Shown: piece after piece, positions 21,553 to 25,274 of the stretch
Position numbering within the stretch: the stretch's first letter is position 1
Layout of the letters: the number at the start of each line of letters is the position of its first letter
Virus record (IMG/VR): IMGVR_UViG_3300037071_001442
Coordinates: 1-25,274 of that record
DNA length: 25,274 bases
Strand: one strand, 5' to 3'
From: a virus
Made by a program: the position numbers and the translations under genes
Notes under the pieces: generated by a model
What the model saw: only the letters and a program-made list of their open reading frames with translations
What the model was told of the DNA's origin: nothing
Database searches by the model: none

Positions 21553-21774
21553 ATGAGAAAAATACCTAAAGCATATTGGATACTCCTAATGTACGCCATA
21601 GGTCGCGACGAATTAGGATACTGGGAAAAGATGGGCTATGATAGTGCCTATAGCGAAATTGAGGGCTTATACTCGCACTTTAACGCCTTCCATAAGCAAC
21701 ACCAAATAGAAGATTTTGAAACCGTTGTATTGGCTTATTTGCGGTCACAACTGCCAGACACAACGCAAATTTAA
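21553..21774 (+). CDS. unknown protein (73 aa)
   Basis: 73 aa, MRKIPKAYWILLMYAIGRDE then YSEIEGLYSHFNAFHKQHQI, ending FETVVLAYLRSQLPDTTQI. Aromatic and mostly helical, no signal peptide or transmembrane segment that I would call. Last gene of the B-C cassette; its stop is followed at once by element C. Confidence 0.72.
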   Translation: MRKIPKAYWILLMYAIGRDELGYWEKMGYDSAYSEIEGLYSHFNAFHKQHQIEDFETVVLAYLRSQLPDTTQI

Positions 21775-21865
21775 GCGCGGACGAGTAACGCCACACACAG
21801 AAAGCACAATTTAAATAGGTAGCCCTTCGTCCTGACCAAATAACCCTAATCCGTCGGAAAAGAAA
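21775..21865 (+). other. intergenic element C (structured non-coding)
   Basis: It starts with GGACGAGTAACG (21779-21790), matching GGACGAATAACG in element D. AATAGGTAGCCCTTCGTCC (within 21812-21833) is the inverted form of the element-A 22-mer (21/22 identical). GGACGA at the front can pair with TCGTCC at the back, forming a 6-bp stem. It ends in a purine-rich run before ATG 21866. Confidence 0.6.
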
Positions 21866-21952
21866 ATGAAAACAACAACTAGAAATAAACTAATTAAAAT
21901 AATGAGAGAAGAACGTAACAGATACGCCCCTATCCCTCCTAAAAATAGATAA
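21866..21952 (+). CDS. possible 28-aa basic peptide
   Basis: ATG 21866 opens MKTTTRNKLIKIMREERNRY then APIPPKNR, a very basic 28-aa frame ending 3 bp before the next ATG. Weakly supported by position alone. Confidence 0.45.
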   Translation: MKTTTRNKLIKIMREERNRYAPIPPKNR

Positions 21953-21955
21953 GCT

Positions 21956-22093
21956 ATGAAAACGCAATACTGGAACCCTGACAAAAACGCATGGGTAGAT
22001 AAATTACCGAAAAAGTTTATTGACAAACTTGTAAAAACAAGACAAGTGCCAACTGAAACTATTCAACCCGTAACCGTAACTAAGGAACAATAA
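21956..22093 (+). CDS. small basic protein (45 aa), unknown
   Basis: 45 aa: MKTQYWNPDKNAWVDKLPKK then IDKLVKTRQVPTETIQPVTV. The YWNPDKNAWV start and Pro-containing tail suggest a folded small domain with a free tail. Starts 3 bp after the previous stop and 7 bp before the next ATG, so spacing supports it. Confidence 0.6.
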   Translation: MKTQYWNPDKNAWVDKLPKKFIDKLVKTRQVPTETIQPVTVTKEQ

Positions 22094-22100
22094 AACCCCT

Positions 22101-22361
22101 ATGCTAAGTAAAGACAAAAAATACTTTGCCCTGAACACCATAATCTTTGAAAAAGGACAGACAATCCAGCACAAGAATTTAGGATACACGGCTGTTATTA
22201 AAAGATTCTTAGCCCACGGTAACGCCCTTATTGAAATACCAAACACCCCCGAAAATCAACGTATCTGGGCTTGCTTGAAGGATTCTAAAGGCGCTTACCA
22301 GATAAAAGCTACTAACTTAGCTAAACATTTTAAACATCAAATACTAACTTTAAACCTATGA
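22101..22361 (+). CDS. unknown protein (86 aa)
   Basis: 86 aa beginning MLSKDKKYFALNTIIFEKGQ, with KNLGYTAVIKRFLAHGNALI (25-44) and a helical C-terminal end (ATNLAKHFKHQILTLNL). Beta-rich look with a basic surface. It overlaps the next gene by 4 bp (ATGA), so the two are co-translated. No family recognised. Confidence 0.75.
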   Translation: MLSKDKKYFALNTIIFEKGQTIQHKNLGYTAVIKRFLAHGNALIEIPNTPENQRIWACLKDSKGAYQIKATNLAKHFKHQILTLNL

Positions 22362-22669
22362 AAAAAACAGCGATTCAAAAAAGACATGAGATTTACACAT
22401 CAGCCTTTACAAATTACAATTCTTTTACAAGCCAATCAGGTAGTAGGATGTTGGGGGCTTGCGAAGCGATAACTTGGGCAATTACTGGTTCTTTTTGTAA
22501 TTCGGATGAAATATGCTCCAAGCGCAAATACCCTGAGCTTTTTAGGTTTAAACAAAACGATAATATGTTATGGTTGGACGAAGAAAGATTTTCTAAATTA
22601 TCATACAGAAAAAGAATTAAAATGCGTAAAATAGTACTACAAATTTGCGCCGAAATGACTAAACCCTAA
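22358..22669 (+). CDS. unknown protein (103 aa)
   Basis: 103 aa: basic N-terminus (MKKTAIQKRHEIYTSAFTNY), a hydrophobic middle with two Cys (CEAITWAITGSFCNSDEICS, about 35-54) and a basic, helical C-terminal third (YRKRIKMRKIVLQICAEMTK). Four to five Cys overall could form disulfides or bind metal, but no clear motif. Coupled to the preceding gene by a 4-bp overlap. Confidence 0.75.
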   Translation: MKKTAIQKRHEIYTSAFTNYNSFTSQSGSRMLGACEAITWAITGSFCNSDEICSKRKYPELFRFKQNDNMLWLDEERFSKLSYRKRIKMRKIVLQICAEMTKP

Positions 22670-22673
22670 TACT

Positions 22674-22997
22674 ATGCACCCATCAATAATGTTCGGCGGA
22701 GAGCCAAAGAAATTTAGTGAATTGCTTGAAATGGTAATGGCGGACATTATTGTCTGCCCCGAAGTAAAACAAGACATCCGCCAATTAAAAGTTTGCCTGA
22801 TAACTGATATATTTAGCTGTGGCAAGTGTTTAAATGGCTTTTGCGTGGGTTATGAAGATTATCTATCCCCCACTACCTTTATGTTTGACTGTCTTTATGA
22901 TAAGACCATAGATGAATTAGAGCTAATACTCGCTGAATTGTCAGCGAAATTAAAACTACAAGCAATGTCCGCTATTGAATGGCGAGGCATTAGATAA
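22674..22997 (+). CDS. unknown protein (107 aa) with several Cys
   Basis: 107 aa. It starts MHPSIMFGGEPKKFSELLEM and has a cysteine cluster at about 28-56 (VCPEV, then VCLITDIFSCGKCLNGFC) that might bind a metal or form a structural knuckle. The C-terminus is helical (DELELILAELSAKLKLQAMS). It starts 4 bp after the previous stop, as part of the same small operon. Function unknown. Confidence 0.75.
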   Translation: MHPSIMFGGEPKKFSELLEMVMADIIVCPEVKQDIRQLKVCLITDIFSCGKCLNGFCVGYEDYLSPTTFMFDCLYDKTIDELELILAELSAKLKLQAMSAIEWRGIR

Positions 22998-23114
22998 ATT
23001 ACTCCGCCCTCTTTTGTTCAGCGTTTTCCCTGACAGGTGGATATGAATAAAATGGCGGGGCTTATTGTATTGCAGGACGAATAACGATTTTTTAACTGAT
23101 AAAATATTAAAGCC
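22998..23114 (+). other. intergenic element D (structured non-coding)
   Basis: CCGCC (23004-23008) can pair with GGCGG (23054-23058), and within that loop TTCAG/CTGA form a smaller hairpin. AGGACGAATAACG (23074-23086) matches GGACGAGTAACG of element C and the start of the element-A 22-mer. The ATG of the 162-aa gene follows at 23115. Confidence 0.55.
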
Positions 23115-23603
23115 ATGAATTTCACTTCACAAAGTCACAACCGCAAAAACTCTATCCTAAAGGACGGAACCCACTTGGTAACTATCTCTGAAGTGTCGGA
23201 CGATTTAGCTAAAGGCTTTCCTTCTCTCTGGTCAGATCGTACACCACAATTAAGATTTAAGTTTAAAAGTGCTTCAGGCGCGTTCATAAGTCAGTGGGTC
23301 AACTTACTTGGTTATTATACTAAAGAGTCCATCGGTGAAATAATTCCCGCTCATATCACATTTAAACAGCATCCTGTTTCAAAAGAATTCTTTGCTGTTG
23401 ATGTTCGCAATAACAAGCGTATTGAGAATAAAGAAAAGACTGCTGTTTGTCATGCTATTATCGGACGCATAGCTTCATCTTCAGGAATGATCGACGGGCA
23501 GGATTTTGGTTTAAATGATCTTCTTGGTCGGCAGTTATATATTACTGTGGCTAATGGTAAAGTAACGCATACTCACACTATACAGGAAATGGTTTCTAAA
23601 TAA
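23115..23603 (+). CDS. unknown protein (162 aa), possibly SSB-like
   Basis: 162 aa. The order 'KDGTHLVTISEVSDD' (about 16-30), then RTPQLRFKFKSASGAFISQW and NLLGYYTKE, recalls phage proteins with an OB-like beta barrel in which a G-T-H-x-V-x-I start leads to a 'PQLxFxF...W' core. The second half is helix/strand mixed, GRIASSSGMIDGQDFG followed by LLGRQLYITVANGKVTH. I have no direct family match, and there is no acidic C-terminal tail as expected for classical SSB. The gene ends at the minus-strand terminator, and is the last in the rightward block. Confidence 0.75.
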   Translation: MNFTSQSHNRKNSILKDGTHLVTISEVSDDLAKGFPSLWSDRTPQLRFKFKSASGAFISQWVNLLGYYTKESIGEIIPAHITFKQHPVSKEFFAVDVRNNKRIENKEKTAVCHAIIGRIASSSGMIDGQDFGLNDLLGRQLYITVANGKVTHTHTIQEMVSK

Positions 23604-23625
23604 AAAAAGCGGGTACTTTGCCCGC
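23602..23625 (-). terminator. Rho-independent terminator ending the leftward unit at 25268-23709
   Basis: Leftward, GCGGG (23625-23621), loop CAAAGTA and CCCGC (23613-23609) are followed by TTTTTTT and the end of the rightward gene. The T run serves the minus strand; no T run exists for the plus strand, so it is not clearly bidirectional. The gap before it also holds CCGCT (23667-23671) pairing with AGCGG (23693-23697) around a small TGCT/AGCA hairpin. Confidence 0.75.
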
Positions 23626-23708
23626 CCTATCAGCTCGTTATTGATTCGACTTTCTACTCAGTGTCACCGCTCAAGGACTGCTGCTAAAGCAAAGCGGATG
23701 TGTTTATT

Positions 23709-24242
23709 TTAAGTAAGTTGTTTTCTGAATGTCTCGCTTTTAATTTTAGAAGCCATTTCTTGTACTCGCTTCCATTCTTCATATTCTTTAGGAGTTAAAT
23801 CATCAGTCGTTTTTGGCTTCCCTTCAGTCACAAGTAAATCATTTGCCTTACAAAATGCTGAGTAAAATATATCAAGCTCTTGTTTGTATAGTCGCGGATA
23901 AACCCCCAGCATTGATTCTATTTCCATGTACTCGGCTACTGTACAAGTGACAAAGTAATTCCCTTTAAGATTTAACTGTTTAACTTTCTTAGTCGGTATC
24001 TCTCCGTATTTAGGAATTTTATAATTGACGCGGGCTACAATTTGTCCCCATAATCTCACAGTATCATCATCTTTAAACTTAAAGAAATAGTCCGCCGTTT
24101 TCTCCCCTTCAATATCTTCAATGGTTAGCTTATGCTTTTTCATTAAGTCATTAAGCATTTTATCGGCGTTAATTTTTTCTCCGCCAATACCCTTATCCGC
24201 AAGTGCCTTTAACTTTTTAGCTAATTCTATGTGTTTACTCAT
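23709..24242 (-). CDS. DUF2786-like phage protein (177 aa)
   Basis: 177 aa. The N-terminal 45 residues, LAKKLKALADKGIGGEKINA then LNDLMKKHKLTIEDIEGEK, match the pattern of the DUF2786 helical domain (a 'LAxxLxAxAdkg...A..mL..Lm.kHxLt.edie' signature). The remainder (about 46-177) is unassigned but contains DDTVRLWGQIVARVNYKIPK and helical, charged C-terminal sequence. DUF2786 proteins are common in phages and their role is unknown. The start overlaps the upstream gene by 8 bp. A terminator follows the stop. Confidence 0.8.
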   Translation of the reverse strand: MSKHIELAKKLKALADKGIGGEKINADKMLNDLMKKHKLTIEDIEGEKTADYFFKFKDDDTVRLWGQIVARVNYKIPKYGEIPTKKVKQLNLKGNYFVTCTVAEYMEIESMLGVYPRLYKQELDIFYSAFCKANDLLVTEGKPKTTDDLTPKEYEEWKRVQEMASKIKSETFRKQLT

Positions 24243-24588
24243 TGATCTTAAACATTATTTGATTAACCTCTCCCCACCCCTTAAACACAGGGTGTAGGTA
24301 TACTGTCTTTCCTTCCTTCATTACACATCCAGCCTTGTGAAGTCTTCCAATCGCCGTCGAAATATTTGCCAGCGGGATGCCTGTTTGCTTTACTATTCTG
24401 TTTCTTACATGATGATCGATGTTTATTGTAGCGTCCGCCATTAAAACAAGCTCATTAAGCAACGATAACTCTGTTGGGGAGGTAATGTTCCATTTTAAAT
24501 AAACAATGCCTTTAAGGGCTTCTATGCGACTTAAGGATATGGTCTTTTGTTTTATGGGTTTTGTTTCTGTTGTAGTGTTGTCGAGCAT
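24235..24588 (-). CDS. winged-helix DNA-binding protein, RepL-like
   Basis: 117 aa. Residues about 40-105 fit a winged helix: a first helix SLLNELVLMADATINIDHHV, then a recognition region KQTGIPLANISTAIGRLHKA and a wing CVMKEGKTVYLHPVFKGWGE. The phrase 'TGIPLANISTAIGRLHKAG' resembles the HTH of RepL-type replication initiators and MarR-like regulators. It probably binds phage DNA as an initiator or regulator. Neighbouring DUF2786 and zinc-ribbon genes give no further clue. It overlaps the downstream gene by 8 bp. Confidence 0.75.
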   Translation of the reverse strand: MLDNTTTETKPIKQKTISLSRIEALKGIVYLKWNITSPTELSLLNELVLMADATINIDHHVRNRIVKQTGIPLANISTAIGRLHKAGCVMKEGKTVYLHPVFKGWGEVNQIMFKINE

Positions 24589-25026
24589 TTATTCTAATGT
24601 TTTATTGCAATTTTGACAAAATTTATTCTTAACATCCGATTCATCATAGCTATTACAGCCACAAATTCTACATTCTATAAACTCTTTACAAATATCGCCA
24701 CCGTGAAAAATAATTCTATATTGCGGTCTGTTTTTTTGTTCGTATATATCAACAGTATCTGTATGATTACCGCCCATTCTGTCGGAAAAATAAATAAACA
24801 TTAAAGACTCGCATTTCGCACAATAAATCGCGCCCGTCCACGGTTCTGATTTTTCGCCGTAACTATTAGCCTTATTTCCGCAATTAAGACAACCGCTTTC
24901 TTCACATTTATAGCGGGTCATATCAACATCTAATCGTTTAACGAAATGAAAATTATCCTTCACTTCTTGCATTTTAATTTCCTTTGATTTAAGAAAATCA
25001 TTTATTGATATACCTCGCTCTTTCAT
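24589..25026 (-). CDS. double zinc-ribbon protein (145 aa)
   Basis: 145 aa with two Cys clusters. The first has Cys 41, 46 and 49 (CEESGCLNCG) paired with Cys 69 and 72 (CAKC). The second has Cys 119, 122 and 124 (CRICGC) paired with Cys 137 and 140 (CQNC). Two tandem ribbons suggest binding of nucleic acid or a partner protein; there is no catalytic motif. The ATG is 1-4 bp from the neighbouring gene boundaries, so it is in an operon with the winged-helix gene. Confidence 0.8.
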   Translation of the reverse strand: MKERGISINDFLKSKEIKMQEVKDNFHFVKRLDVDMTRYKCEESGCLNCGNKANSYGEKSEPWTGAIYCAKCESLMFIYFSDRMGGNHTDTVDIYEQKNRPQYRIIFHGGDICKEFIECRICGCNSYDESDVKNKFCQNCNKTLE

Positions 25027-25268
25027 TTCCTTATCTCTTTCAATATTTGGTCATTAATAGCCCACAAACTTGCGTTACTATATCCCCCCTCTGCTATCTG
25101 ATTATAAAGCTTTGTCCATTTTGATGCAGGAGCGCTATACTGTACCATGTACGTTAATCCAAAGTTAATTAAATACTCTGAATTTGATACTCTGAATATT
25201 AATCCTTTTTCCACTAACTTAATAAATGTATCTCTTGTGGCGTGTATGTTGGTGGGATAAGAATTCAT
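25023..25268 (-). CDS. unknown protein, start uncertain at window edge (81 aa or longer)
   Basis: 81 aa from ATG 25268. It reads MNSYPTNIHATRDTFIKLVE and then GLTYMVQYSAPASKWTKLYN, ending LKEIRK. The frame stays open to the window end, so a start further upstream cannot be excluded. Its stop overlaps the next start by 4 bp (ATGA). No family recognised. Confidence 0.7.
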   Translation of the reverse strand: MNSYPTNIHATRDTFIKLVEKGLIFRVSNSEYLINFGLTYMVQYSAPASKWTKLYNQIAEGGYSNASLWAINDQILKEIRK

Positions 25269-25274
25269 CGGCGC

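Overview
The window looks like part of a double-stranded DNA phage or prophage-like genome whose host is probably a Bacteroidota bacterium. Three observations support the host: the DNA is AT-rich, start codons are preceded by A-rich stretches rather than Shine-Dalgarno sequences, and several -7 boxes match the Bacteroidota consensus TAnnTTTG. The leftward late block runs (terminase leader gene) > TerL > portal > scaffold-like protein > major capsid protein (MCP) > connector > fibre/decoration > lectin and esterase. Protein lengths (TerL 668, portal 737, MCP 496 aa) and the TerL and portal motifs fit the crAss-like (Crassvirales) lineage. That assignment is inferred from memory of the families, with no search behind it. 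No tRNA, CRISPR array, insertion sequence, integrase, lysis gene or RNA polymerase was found.

Layout. (1) 18288 to 1, minus strand: one long leftward block. It begins with about a dozen small, tightly overlapping unknown genes (18288-14738), then a RecB/Cas4-like PD-(D/E)XK nuclease, a small membrane protein, the packaging and head genes, and last the tail or surface proteins, ending in a LamG-type lectin and a truncated GQSN-type (SGNH/SASA) esterase cut by the window edge. Rho-independent terminators follow the MCP gene and three of the next structural genes, so the late block is probably read as stepped or separate transcripts. (2) 18289-19480: a divergent control region with nested inverted repeats, direct repeats, a TTGCAATAGG tandem repeat and promoter-like boxes on both strands, holding one 66-aa gene. 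(3) 18720-23603, plus strand: about sixteen small early-type genes, many of 20-60 aa. They are punctuated by four related non-coding elements (A-D), and three genes share an identical leader placed at fixed distance from ATG. (4) 25268-23709, minus strand: zinc-ribbon, winged-helix (RepL-like) and DUF2786-like genes converging on region 3, ending in a terminator.

Most interesting points. First, the small membrane protein at 13588-13983 carries, next to its N-terminus, a 23-residue copy of the extreme C-terminus of this phage's own major capsid protein (15 of 23 residues identical, with mostly different codons where synonymous change is possible). Second, the early region holds a family of dispersed intergenic elements, two of which contain a 22-bp inverted repeat (21/22 identical) bracketing a 1.3-kb gene cassette. 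Third, the 12-mer AAACCCTGTCAA occurs exactly 2 nt before the ATG of three early genes.
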